26,451 bases of DNA from Penium margaritaceum (taxonomy: Eukaryota; Streptophyta; Zygnematophyceae; Desmidiales; Peniaceae). Position numbers and translations under genes: made by a program. The notes beneath the pieces were generated by a model. It had not been told where the DNA came from. It did not search any database and was given only the letters and a program-made list of their open reading frames with translations. Positions 6,849-16,616 of this stretch are shown here, piece after piece. The stretch covers positions 129,918-156,368 of the forward strand of contig SZWC01004726.1 of the NCBI GenBank assembly GCA_023375785.1, in the 5' to 3' direction. Position 1 is the first letter of the stretch. Each line of letters begins with the position of its first letter.

Positions 6849-8195
6849 CACGGAGAACAAGTTGTTGTGCCAAACTCGGGAGACCTTCGAGCAAAGGTAA
6901 TCTCCCAGTTCCACGACCCGCCGGTCGCAGGTCACGTGGGACCCCGAAAGACCGGGCAGGCACTCTCAGACCACTATTGGTGGCCAGGGTGGAGTGTCGA
7001 TGTCCGTACGTATTGCATGACATGCGACCCATGTCTTTGGAATAAGGCTAGTAAGAAGAAGCCTGCGGGACTCCTCTAGCAGCTTCCCATTCCTGGGACT
7101 CCATGGGAGTGCGTCAGCATGGACTTCATTACTGGTCTTCCGAACACGACCCGTGGCCATGATGCAATACTCGTTGTTGTGGATCTTTTGACGAAGATGA
7201 CACACTTCATTCCTACAACCACTGACGTGAATGCAGAGGAGACCGCTCGTCTCTTCTTTGAGGGTGTCGTAAAGTACCACGGCTTGCCATTGCGCATTAT
7301 CTCCGATCGAGATCGAAAATTTGCCAGTGATTTCTAGCAAAAGATGCACGAGTACTTCGGCAGTGAGTCGCAAATGTCGACAGCATTTCACCCTCAAACT
7401 GATGGACAAACAGAGCGCATGAATCGCACACTGGAGCAGATGCTCCGCATGTACGTGGACCCTACCATGCATGATTGGGACGAATTCCTAGCACCGGCAG
7501 AGTTTGCGGTGAACAACTCGGTGAACGAGTCCACACAGTTCACACCGTTCGTGTTGAACAGTGGTCGGCATCCAGCGGTACCCTCTTCATTGGTGAAGAG
7601 TGGGAGTACAGGAGGGCAGGTTCCTTCCGCTCAAGCCTTTGCCGAGCGCATCGACTCCTTGTTACAGGAGGCGAAGGGTCACCTTCAAGCAGCTCGGCAG
7701 CGACAAATGGCATATGCCGATAAATGTCGCCGGGAGGTGTCGTTTGACATCGGTGACAAAGTGCTGCTCAGCACTAAAAACCTTCGGTTGAAGTCGCCAG
7801 GGGCAAGAAAACTTCTACCAAAGTGGATTGGGCCGTTTCCCATTGTGGCATGCATCGGGCCAGTGGCATACCGATTACTACTTCCGCCGAGTATGAAGAT
7901 ACATGACGTGTTCCATGTGAGCCTGCTGGCTCCGTACATGGCAAAAGGAACCGTTCAGCCACCGCCAGCAGTCCTGGCTGCCGACGGCCAATACGAGGTC
8001 CTTCGCCTACTCCAGCACCGAGAGCGTACTCTTCGGTCGCGCGTTGTCAGGGAGTACCTCGTTCATTGGGCCGGTTGTGGATCTGAACATAATTCATGGG
8101 AGCCCGAATCTCGGTTGCCCACAGGGGTGGTCAACGAGTACTGGAGCGAGCTTGCAGCTCGCACAGATCGACGCGTGGCAGGAGGTACCACCTGA
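6849..8195 (+). pseudogene. pol: pol: integrase with GPF module and chromodomain
   Basis: Integrase inserts the cDNA into the genome. The zinc-binding HHCC domain is H-X6-H-X26-C-X2-C (6912-7025; HDPPVAGH ... CMTC). An in-frame TAG at 7077 follows. In the catalytic core, D1 is in SMDFITGLP (7122-7124), D2 in ISDRDRKF (7305-7307) and E in QTDGQTERMN (7413-7415), with exactly 35 residues between D2 and E, so the triad is intact. A TAG at 7335 lies between D2 and E. The C-terminal module KWIGPFPIV...GPVAYRLLLP is the GPY/F motif. A chromodomain follows (7992-8144, YEVLRLLQHRER ... EYLVHWAGCG ... NSWEPESRL), expected to read methylated histone tails and guide insertion to heterochromatin. Its second cage aromatic (W in VHWAG) is kept, and the third cage position is Cys. 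The frame stops at 8193. Confidence 0.93.
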
Positions 8196-8483
8196 ACGCG
8201 GGAAAAGTGAACAACATTCCCACAGGGCAGCATTCATGGACAGCAACCATTGGAGGTTGGGGACGCCCAACATGGTTGTCGCGCGAACGCTCCAGCCTAA
8301 AGGGGGGAGGCCGCTAGCCGTGCTGACCTATAAGCTGCAGCTTAGGTCTAAGTAGCATGCATGTGTTCATTTTTAGCTGGTGATTGAAATTATTAATTTT
8401 CTTTCACAATGTTGATGACTCACTGACTGACAATCCTACTTGTTGTTCATGAACCGGGACGGTTCATAATAACTGGGGAGGAA
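8196..8483 (+). other. 3' noncoding region with two hairpins before the PPT
   Basis: No coding frame continues past the pol stop. A near-palindrome lies at about 8325-8348: TAAGCTGCAGCTTA flanked by GACC and GGTC with two extra bases on the left. Directly before the polypurine tract, ATGAACCG (8449-8456) and CGGTTCAT (8460-8467) form a perfect 8-bp stem with a GGA loop. Such structures could affect 3'-end formation or plus-strand priming; this is inference. Confidence 0.6.
8475..8483 (+). other. polypurine tract (plus-strand primer)
   Basis: GGGGAGGAA lies immediately before the TGTAGC start of the 3' LTR. In LTR elements a purine run in this place survives RNase H cleavage and primes plus-strand DNA. 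It is short but exactly placed. Confidence 0.85.
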
Positions 8484-8522
8484 TGTAGCGGGAGGGCCGG
8501 TTCGGCCCTCCCTCCTCGCTGA
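8484..8522 (+). repeat. 3' LTR, first 39 bp before the gap
   Basis: It matches 535-573 except at one position: this copy has the expected TG terminus, where the 5' copy has TA. The readable sequence stops inside the loop of the second LTR hairpin (CCTCGC-TGA), where the N run begins. Confidence 0.95.
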
Positions 8523-9521
8523 NNNNNNNNNNNNNNNNNNNNNNNNNNNNNNNNNNNNNNNNNNNNNNNNNNNNNNNNNNNNNNNNNNNNNNNNNNNNNN
8601 NNNNNNNNNNNNNNNNNNNNNNNNNNNNNNNNNNNNNNNNNNNNNNNNNNNNNNNNNNNNNNNNNNNNNNNNNNNNNNNNNNNNNNNNNNNNNNNNNNNN
8701 NNNNNNNNNNNNNNNNNNNNNNNNNNNNNNNNNNNNNNNNNNNNNNNNNNNNNNNNNNNNNNNNNNNNNNNNNNNNNNNNNNNNNNNNNNNNNNNNNNNN
8801 NNNNNNNNNNNNNNNNNNNNNNNNNNNNNNNNNNNNNNNNNNNNNNNNNNNNNNNNNNNNNNNNNNNNNNNNNNNNNNNNNNNNNNNNNNNNNNNNNNNN
8901 NNNNNNNNNNNNNNNNNNNNNNNNNNNNNNNNNNNNNNNNNNNNNNNNNNNNNNNNNNNNNNNNNNNNNNNNNNNNNNNNNNNNNNNNNNNNNNNNNNNN
9001 NNNNNNNNNNNNNNNNNNNNNNNNNNNNNNNNNNNNNNNNNNNNNNNNNNNNNNNNNNNNNNNNNNNNNNNNNNNNNNNNNNNNNNNNNNNNNNNNNNNN
9101 NNNNNNNNNNNNNNNNNNNNNNNNNNNNNNNNNNNNNNNNNNNNNNNNNNNNNNNNNNNNNNNNNNNNNNNNNNNNNNNNNNNNNNNNNNNNNNNNNNNN
9201 NNNNNNNNNNNNNNNNNNNNNNNNNNNNNNNNNNNNNNNNNNNNNNNNNNNNNNNNNNNNNNNNNNNNNNNNNNNNNNNNNNNNNNNNNNNNNNNNNNNN
9301 NNNNNNNNNNNNNNNNNNNNNNNNNNNNNNNNNNNNNNNNNNNNNNNNNNNNNNNNNNNNNNNNNNNNNNNNNNNNNNNNNNNNNNNNNNNNNNNNNNNN
9401 NNNNNNNNNNNNNNNNNNNNNNNNNNNNNNNNNNNNNNNNNNNNNNNNNNNNNNNNNNNNNNNNNNNNNNNNNNNNNNNNNNNNNNNNNNNNNNNNNNNN
9501 NNNNNNNNNNNNNNNNNNNNN
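8523..9521. other. assembly gap, 999 N
   Basis: There is no sequence. By LTR symmetry about 660 bases of it should be the rest of the 3' LTR, leaving roughly 340 bases of unknown flank, if the gap size is a real estimate. Confidence 0.98.
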
Positions 9522-11225
9522 CCCCCTTCCCTTCTCATTTATGTACAAATGATTTGCTCCTTATGTTCACCATTTTCTAACTTCATGCATTTTACTGTTT
9601 TTTAAACAACGTAACCCTGTGCACGCCTTGCGTGCAACATTGAATACTTGTTTCCCTATAGCGCTGAGCCCTACATCTACACCTTCATACAGTTACATTG
9701 TCAATTCATTACAAGGTAGACCATCCTGTACAAAAGCAGGACACCACTGTGGTGCTCCAACTGAAAGTTGGGCCTCCTCGCTCCCCATAGGTGTCTAGGT
9801 GAATGGTCACCTAGATCTAGCTATGAGTCTAACAATCTTGCACGGACGTCATTTTTCTCATGCTCACACCACCTGGTTGGTCCGAGATGCTAATTTCACA
9901 TGTATGCATTGGGTAGGAAAAGAAGTTGCTTCTTGGCACCATGTTTGACACTGTCAGGTGATGACAACCTAACCACACACACCTGACTACACAGATGGAC
10001 TGGAAATAGTATCTTGCTAACCATGTGGGTAAAGCAAAGGGGATAAGGTATGAGGGAACAATGAGAGGGAGAGGCTATGGGAAAACACACATGCAGTCAC
10101 GCCATGGATCAAGGTCAGTTGCTAGTGGTAAACGAAGAACAACGGAGAGGATGCATGTCAAGTGTATTCATGCTGTTCACTAGGCCATCCACGAGAGACT
10201 TCTCACATGGGGTCTCGCAGCCACCCGCGGGGTCAAACCTGACCTACCGGCAAGAAAGAGGAAGCAATTTATCATGCTGTGGGTCAAGCACGGCAAAATG
10301 GCCCCAAGGGCTCAGCAACCTGGGTGTTACACAAGAATCACACACGCATGCATCGCATGAATAATTCCACATCGGCCACGATCGTATACAACATGCATGT
10401 CACCGTCTCTAAATATATTTCAGACCTTGGTGCCCAATTGCACACAAGTCAGGCAACATAAGGCATGTCTAGATCAGAGCTCTCACTACAGTAAGTGGTT
10501 TGCCCACACTCTTGATTGACTATCATCCGAAGTCGTGAGAAGGCAGTGACATTGGATTCATGGCGGCCCAAGACTAGTCCGTCATAACAGCGTCCCCAAA
10601 CTCCATCTGTGGGTGAGTACTTGCGAGATGCCTGCCAAGGAGTGGACGTGGGTGTTGTCAAGAGGTCACTTGCAGAGCCACATATCGAATGCCAACACCC
10701 TCCTCCGGCTCACAGACGCACTGTGGATGGTGCATGCTACCATGTGGGAGAGAGTGCAAGAGAAAGTGTGTGGAATGCCAAGGGAGGCGATACACCATGA
10801 AAGTAGGTCTCGCATGACACAAGAGAGTGAGAACACAAGTAACAGGAGGACAAATTGCTCGTCGCACAAAACCTGCCAGCGAGCGGGCGAGCAACAAGCT
10901 CACACTCACTCGCAATCCACATCACGCCTGGAGCCAAACCATCTACCCTGTTTATGTGGAATAATCCTGTGAGCAAGTTGTCCACTATTCTACAGCAGCA
11001 TGTAGTTTGGAAGGAGCAACCCAGCTACGAACTCCCAGACAAGATCAATGGAAAATCCCATGTGCGTTACAGCTGCACCAAACTACTACAGGCCGACAAA
11101 TAATCAACCATCGTCCTACAGGCGATGGAGCCAGTGGCTGTGCCCCTCCAAAGTCAGTCACCTGCATTAGTGTGGTGATTGTACAGCAAGGCCAGAGGTC
11201 ACGTGTCTGTGGTACATAAACAACA
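9522..11225. other. no gene seen; includes likely 3' LTR of copia A (minus strand)
   Basis: Only short, unrelated open frames occur on both strands. On the minus strand a purine run GGAGGAG (plus 11226-11232) is followed by TGTTGTTTATG, the form of a copia polypurine tract and LTR start. The bases just below 11226 are therefore probably the LTR of the minus-strand copia element. Its other end and its partner LTR could not be found, because the partner side is cut at about 16090. The part nearer 9522 is anonymous. Confidence 0.4.
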
Positions 11226-11283
11226 CTCCTCCATGACCCACAGCCGACGCACACAAGCACAGACTCACAAGCACACATGAGAG

Positions 11284-11960
11284 TCACAAGATGTGACATA
11301 CGACTTTACTTGCACAAGAAGAGATCGCACATCCTGGAGCATCACTTGGACACAACGGACCAACAACATGCAGAGCTATCTTCAAGACATTACTGTTGAG
11401 TGCCTTTGTGAGGAAGTCAGCTCGCTACTGACGAGTCTCGACCCAAACGATCTGGAGATCACCTGTGGCCATCCTCTCATGCACAAACTGATGCTCCACA
11501 TTGATGTGCTTCGTGCGTGTGTTGCATGTCATCATGTTCAACAATGGCCTTAGTCCTCTGATTGTCACAACAAAGCGTGATGCAACGGATGGGGACGCGT
11601 TACTGTTGCAATAGACAACAGATCCAGACACTCTCACAGGTACCTGCGTCGAGAGCAACACACTATGCCCCTCTCCCTCACTAGAGTTGCGTGCCACACA
11701 GTCCAGCTTGCCACTCTTCCACAACACGACAGTCCCACCAACAAGGAAGATGTAGCCTTTATGGCTGCGAGCATCAGTGTCATGGGCCTTGTCGCTGTGA
11801 ACATATCCGTCAACCACCACTGATGGTTGTGCCCAATAACAAAGGCCAATCCGGGCAGTGGAGAGGACGTATCTCACAACACGCAAGGTGGCCTCCATAT
11901 GTCGTGCCCTAGGTCACTGAGAGAACTGTGCCAAAATTTTCACAAAGAAAGCAACATCCG
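11284..11960 (-). pseudogene. copia A RNase H
   Basis: Minus-strand reading gives HSDKAHDTDARSHKGYIFL and GGTVVLWKSGKL, then TRTKHINVEHQFVHERM, and after a TAG (plus 11425-11427) RADFLTKALNSN, the usual C-terminal block of copia RNase H. The frame then runs to a TGA at plus 11284. The first Asp block is recognisable, while the SSTEAEY-type Glu block is altered (NSSEGEGHS). The coding end lies about 50 bases before the polypurine tract, a normal spacing. Confidence 0.85.
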
Positions 11961-11999
11961 CCCAAGTTGTCGTCGTTGTCGTCGACGTCGTACATGAGC

Positions 12000-12900
12000 G
12001 ACCTGATGACACAAAGTAGTCCATCACATCGTCCATCTATCCTATCTTAGACACATCCAATGTCCGCAACAACCTCGGTCCAGCTGTGGTCATAAGCATC
12101 AATGTTGTGGATGTGGATTCAAGCATGGAAGTAAAACGCTCCCCCAGGCTGCGGATGTACACAGCCTGGTGGACGTGGAGAGTGTGATTAGAGCGATAAC
12201 GCTCAAGTCCCATGCGCAAGAAGACTCGAGAAGGTCCTACTTTCATCTTAAACGTGGACTATACGAGTGCTTTCACTGGCTTGACGACATCCTGGCTGGG
12301 CGATGCTATCAGTAAGTCGTTCACATGGACAAGGACAGCAACAAACGGGACTGAAAGCGGGTTGAAAAAGATTGACAGATCAACCGTGTTGCGTCGATAA
12401 CCGACTTTCTGAAGAGTGGATGTGATCTCTTGGTTCCAGTACCGAGGTAACTGTTGTAGACCACAGAGGTCCTTGCACGGTCGCCAAACTCGGTCTGTGC
12501 CATAAGAGAATCCGGTAGGCTGGACCATGTAGGTCTCCTCAACCAACAGCCTGTGTAGGACCACATTGTTCACGTCCATCTGTTCTAGCTCCTAGTCTTG
12601 GTGAGCCACAAGAATTAATAGTGTTGTGGCTATAGTGTATCGTCCGACTGGTGCAAATGTCAAAATATATGCCTGGGACCTAGGATAAACCCTTTGTTGT
12701 GAGTCTCGCCTTGTACTTGTCGAGTGCATCATTGGGCTTGTACTTTCACCGAAAGAACCAGTGGGCATCGGTGGCCTTACGTCCTAGTGGTAGATTGTCG
12801 AGCTCCTACACAGCATGGCCATCAAAGGTGTTCAACTCAACACGTATGGCAGCCTCCCATTGTTGAGCATAAGAGGCTTTGCACGTCTGATGCACCGTGG
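12000..12900 (-). pseudogene. copia A reverse transcriptase, YVDD changed to HVND
   Basis: On the minus strand the RT begins with AIRVELNTFDGHAV (about 12,860), continues through LPLGRKATDAHW, YKARLTTKGLS and VPGIYFDI, then MDVNNVVLHRLLVEETYM (from 12579), KDLCGLQQLPRYW and VLVHVNDLLIAS, and ends near GLERYRSNHTLHV (12,200). These are the standard copia RT blocks. The catalytic YVDD reads HVND (plus 12316-12327): the first catalytic Asp is Asn, again a G-to-A type change. Stops and frameshifts occur between blocks. Confidence 0.88.
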
Positions 12901-13786
12901 TCGGCTCAGGCGGTAAGGCCATGGTGGCCGACGTTGCGTGACACTCACCGACGCTACTCAAGACAGCCATGTTCAAAACTCATGCACGTTCCGAGGCTAG
13001 CAGCATGTAGCCAAGAGCAGAACTAAGATGGACAACCCTAGTGGCCAGGCCTAGCGTGTCCATGCCAGTGGGGAGGACAGGAGACTGCAGAGTGTGAGGA
13101 TGAGGACGTGCAGGGGCCTTGGCGATGCTAGAGTGTTGAGGGAGCACACAAAGGCACACATCGCAGACAAAAGGGGAGACAAGAGCAGGACCCGAGGGGG
13201 CTATCCGAGGTGGATCAGCGACATGAATGGGAGAAGAGACATGTGAATCGGCCACAACCGGCCTGACGGGACTGGACGAGGCGAAAGAGGAAGGGACGAG
13301 GGAAGACGGAACAATGTCTTTGACAGGGGAGGATGATGTGGCAGAAGAGCTTCTGGATGATGTGGGCAGACTGGGCACATGAGCTAACGACGATGATTGC
13401 AACAAGGGTGAGAGCCGCGATGCAGAGTAGCAGGGACTACCGAGGCGGCAGGACCGACATCCCCCCCCAACCGAGCAAGAGCTAGAAGGAAGGAGGCTAG
13501 GAAAAGACGGTTGAGATCATAAAGGAAGACAAACTCAAAGAATAGAGCATCACGGGACTCGACAACACGCTGACAGACAGAAGCACCAGGCCTTAGACTA
13601 CACGGACACACAAAGGAAGGGGCAGAGGCAGCCACGTGCAAAACGCATGTCGTCACGCTCATTCTCTGGGAGCCAGACGGACACAATGCTACCCCGGACC
13701 CGAGCGAGGCGAAGGTCAGCCCAATGGCCATGCCAGCAGTCAAAAGGTATGACAGTGCAAGGGAGAGGACCCTGTGGGACGCAATT
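12901..13786 (-). pseudogene. copia A integrase-RT linker
   Basis: This is a Ser/Pro-rich low-complexity stretch on the minus strand (SSATSSSPVKD, SSLVPSSFASSSP) lying between integrase and RT, where copia polyproteins carry a variable hydrophilic linker. There is no conserved domain. Frame changes are likely; the assignment rests on position and composition. Confidence 0.55.
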
Positions 13787-14445
13787 CTAGACCAAGGTCA
13801 TGTAGCACATGGCCTCAAAGGCAAAAAGCGATGCCAGGCCAATCTCAGATAGGAGTGTCTGAACACCTTCTGTGAGGATCCAACTCCAACGCTTGGAGAC
13901 ACCGTTCTGTTGGGGTGTGTAGGGAGCAGAAGCTTCCTGACACATCTTGTGAGACTTGAGAAGATGGGCAGTGGGTCCAAGGAACTCACCACCACGGTTA
14001 CTATGAAATACACGCAAGGACCACTGACAGGCATGCTTTGCCCGAACAAGCCAAGACTTAATGACTAAATAGACATTGGCCTTTTGTCGAAGAGTAAATA
14101 CCCATCGGAAGCGGTAGAAGTCATTCATCGCCACACGACATAGCGACCAACGTTGCCAAGGAGGTCATGGGGTAAAGGGCCCATGACATCCACATGAGAA
14201 CGATCAAGAGGATGAAGGAGCTGAGACTCATAGGAAGAAAAAGGTGAGCGATGCATCTTCCCTTGTGTACAGTCGAGACAATCAACGGGACAAGGGAACA
14301 AAAAAGTCGAGGGTGAGCATGCTATGAAGTACATCAGTATGGATACGACAAAGTGACGATGCAAGAGGTGCACAGGGTCAGGTGAAAGAGAAGGACCAAC
14401 ATGAGCAAGGGCGATGCCAAACGTAGGGGCAGATGAGGCATGCAA
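13787..14445 (-). pseudogene. copia A integrase core, two catalytic residues changed
   Basis: On the minus strand: a CLDCTQGK zinc motif (CX2C) and SQLLHPLDRSHVDVMGPLP with the first Asp, then after a small frame change NDFYRFRWVFTLRQKANVYLV, FHSNRGGEF, APYTPQQNGVSKRW. The second catalytic Asp (RSDNGGEF-type block) is Asn (plus 13997-13999), and the Glu is Lys (plus 13892-13894). The spacing between them is one residue short of the usual 35. Both substitutions are G-to-A type changes on the coding strand. The fold family is certain; the enzyme is dead. Confidence 0.9.
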
Positions 14446-14455
14446 GGGAACTTAA

Positions 14456-14660
14456 TAAAGTTTATCACACATCACACCACGCTAGACAGCACACCCAGAT
14501 GGACAATGAAAAACGATGCCAACACCACCATTGGCAGTGAAGTCCAAGCCTTGATCACCCAGAGGCAGAACCGACAGTAGGCTGAGCTCCAAGGAAGGTA
14601 CGCACATAATGTCAGGCAAGTACAGGACACCACTGGGACCAACAAAGCGCACAACTTAAG
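14456..14660 (-). pseudogene. copia A pre-integrase / protease-distal segment
   Basis: Minus-strand reading gives GPSGVLYLPDIMCVPSLE, then LLSVLPLGDQGLDFTANGGV. This resembles the 'VLYVP-L--NLLSV--L-D-G' block found between protease and integrase in copia polyproteins. It ends at a TAG near 14459 and continues in another frame into the integrase. The protease DTG/DSG motif upstream could not be identified. Confidence 0.65.
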
Positions 14661-16030
14661 CACCTTGGACGGGAAGCAACTCATCAGACCTAGTGTGAAA
14701 AAAGAAAACAGTCCCGACGGGGCCTGGCCTAGCGGAACAAACGAGGAACAAATAGACATTATCTGATGGTTTTTGGGTCAAGGACCCAAAAACCATGAGA
14801 GACCCGCACAGAGGGCAGGACACCAGAGGTGGCGACAGTACCAACGGTGGACACAGACAAAACAGGCAACACACAAACTCAGAGAAAGCGAGGGAGAAAG
14901 ATGGAGTGTCACTGCTCAATCCACGTGACAGACCCACAAAAGGAGCCTAGGACGTGACCGGAGGGGTCCCCACAAAAGACAGTGTCAGTCAAACAAACAA
15001 GACCCCTGGCCAGCGATGCGACACTCTCGCCTTCCCGATCGCGCACGCAAAGAAGCTGAAGGAGAGACCATTCAGGCTGGCGCTCTTGATCACCGTCAAT
15101 GGACGTGAGTAGGGCCGAATTATATGCGCCGGAGGGAGGACGGAACCACGGCAACATGGTATAGGAAGAGGAAGGGAACCCAACATACATAAGGGCACCG
15201 TATGGACGAGGCCAACCTCAAGGGTACGGTGCAGAAGGTAAAGGAGGAGGCACCCCAATGGTGGAGTAGGCCCTGGCGTAGACGAGAGCAGATGAGCACC
15301 AGGCAGCACCAGAGCTGGAGGTTGAGGACGCGAAGGAGGAGCCGTATGTGCAAGCCCAGTGAGTGCGCATCGTCCGGCCGAGGCGGAGATCGTCGGGCGA
15401 GGCGGGACAAACACGAGCACAGTGCTCTGTAGAGCCACAGTTGCATTAGAAAATGGCACCAAGGACACGGGAGGAGGATATCATGCCCATCCCCTTGCCC
15501 ATGCCCTTCCCACGACCATGGGAGGCAAAGGCTGAGGCAGGAGAGGATGAGGTAGAAGAGAAAGAGGATGAGGAAGGGGAAATGGTCGGCAAAGAAGAGG
15601 AGGAAGTGGGCCGGCAACAACGTCAGCCATCACTGTGCGGTGAAGCCGTTTGTTTTGGAGGCTGGTCCACCAGGTGACGAGCCTCTCAACGACGACGTCC
15701 CAGAGGGCACCAACTCCAGCCGGGGGCTTTGGAGGCACTGGCTGGGAAGCAAGGCGGTGCAGCTTATCCACCTTGGCATTGGGGAGAAGATCGAAAAGCT
15801 CAGGAATCAGCTTGTTGGCCATGGTGTGCAATGCATACAGGTGACATGGCACGGCCTCGCTCAGCTCGAGAAGAAGCTTGAGCCCTTGAGCCCAATACGT
15901 ATCAGCCGCTTTGTCCGTACATATTACAAGAGTGTTGAACTTTACGATGAGCGCACTTTGGACTGCCTCGCTAGTGATGGTGTTGCGACGCCGCAGTATG
16001 GTATACACATCAACTGGGTCCGCTAGATGC
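14661..16030 (-). pseudogene. copia A gag/protease region, poorly preserved
   Basis: Position suggests gag and protease. The best frame (plus 15481-16008, minus strand) reads DPVDVYTILRRRNTITSEA and continues through KLLLELSEAVPCHLYALHTM and PNAKVDKLHRL to a Pro/Leu-rich tail. This is helical and gag-like, but I cannot match it to a named family. The overlapping minus frames at 14989-15620 are Leu/Pro-rich, and only a weak cysteine cluster (GRCALTGLAHTAP) hints at a zinc knuckle. The plus-strand frames here are shadows. Confidence 0.4.
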
Positions 16031-16090
16031 TAGACAACGAGGTCAGCATTGTAGGTGAGGACATCATCGCATGGTGTACGTATCGACTAG

Positions 16091-16560
16091 GTCCATGTAG
16101 ATCTCATCCTATGTCCCATGGAGGACCATGTTGTTCACATTCATCTTGTGGATTGCCCGGCCATGCTTAGCCACAATGCCCACGAGCCCATGGGTCATGA
16201 TGATGCACCCAACAATGGAAAAGGTTTTGGTGTATTGTACACCCTTGACCTACAAAAGTCCTTGGCTTTCAAGCGAGCATCATAGCGGTCTAGTGAGGCA
16301 TCCGGCTTGACATTCTTACAGAAGACTCACTTGGTTTGGATGGTCTTTTGTCCCCTGACGGGAGATCAACAAGCTCATAGACACCGTGCTTTTTAATGGT
16401 CTTGAGGTGATCCTCACACGCCCCATGGAAAGATCTCGGTACCCCACTTGTCCTTTGTGAGCCAAAAATAGGCAAGGGAGCTTTGGAGATGCGCAAGGTT
16501 GAGGTGAGCACTATGGCCAAACCAAAGCACACACAACGTGATATGGTCTGGTAGGGGACT
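16091..16560 (-). pseudogene. copia RT 5' fragment (left arm)
   Basis: On the minus strand the fragment reads FHGACEDHLKTIKKHGVYELVDLPSGDK (split here as FHGACEDHLKTIKK and GVYELVDLPSGDK), then towards 16100 MNVNNMVLHGT and DEIYMD. These are the first blocks of a copia RT. It is the inverted counterpart of 23196-23650. The fragment stops at the arm boundary (about 16091), where the copia A gag region begins, so only the N-terminal part of RT survives on this side. Confidence 0.8.
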
Positions 16561-16616
16561 GTGCACGTTGTGGCTCTAGAAACACATCACATAGGAGAAG
16601 CTCTCAAAATTACATC

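Larger units (their letters stand above)
535..8522 (+). mobile_element. Ty3/gypsy chromovirus LTR retrotransposon (decayed copy)
   Basis: This is a nearly complete LTR element: 5' LTR (535-1233), primer-binding site (1235), leader, gag with a zinc-knuckle remnant, aspartic protease, reverse transcriptase, RNase H, integrase with GPF-type module and chromodomain, polypurine tract (8475-8483) and the start of the 3' LTR (8484-8522). The order PR-RT-RH-IN places it in Ty3/gypsy, and the chromodomain after integrase places it among chromoviruses. The visible 39 bases of the two LTRs differ at one position (536, A versus G), which suggests a fairly recent insertion. The copy is broken by in-frame stops at 3422, 3647, 4724, 6171, 6846, 7077 and 7335, by frameshifts near 3650 and 5155, and by two suspicious assembly joins (N at 4214 and 5856). 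The 3' end lies in the gap; if both LTRs have equal length it falls near 9182. Confidence 0.95.
11226..16030 (-). mobile_element. Ty1/copia element A, decayed, 5'-truncated
   Basis: Read on the minus strand, domains follow the copia order: possible gag (about 16.0-15.5 kb), GAG-pre-integrase, integrase, hydrophilic linker, RT, RNase H, then polypurine tract and LTR start at 11232-11225. The order IN before RT separates Ty1/copia from Ty3/gypsy. Every domain is crossed by stops and frameshifts. No 5' LTR is seen: at about 16090 the sequence changes to the left arm of the giant inverted repeat, so the element was truncated or interrupted there. Confidence 0.85.

Noticed and set aside
3422..7337. 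TAG recoded as a sense codon in the host
   Set aside because: The host code cannot be judged without host genes. The element also has a TGA, frameshifts and active-site losses, so ordinary decay explains the stops better.
1409..8446. Shared 14-base word AATCCTACTTGTTG in the leader (1409) and before the 3' polypurine tract (about 8433)
   Set aside because: A single 14-mer repeat within 7 kb is not far from chance, and there is no flanking similarity.
528..9535. Target-site duplication of the chromovirus
   Set aside because: The 3' LTR end is in the N gap, so there is no second flank to compare.
8436..9548. A 370-codon minus-strand open frame
   Set aside because: It consists almost wholly of N and is an artefact of the gap.
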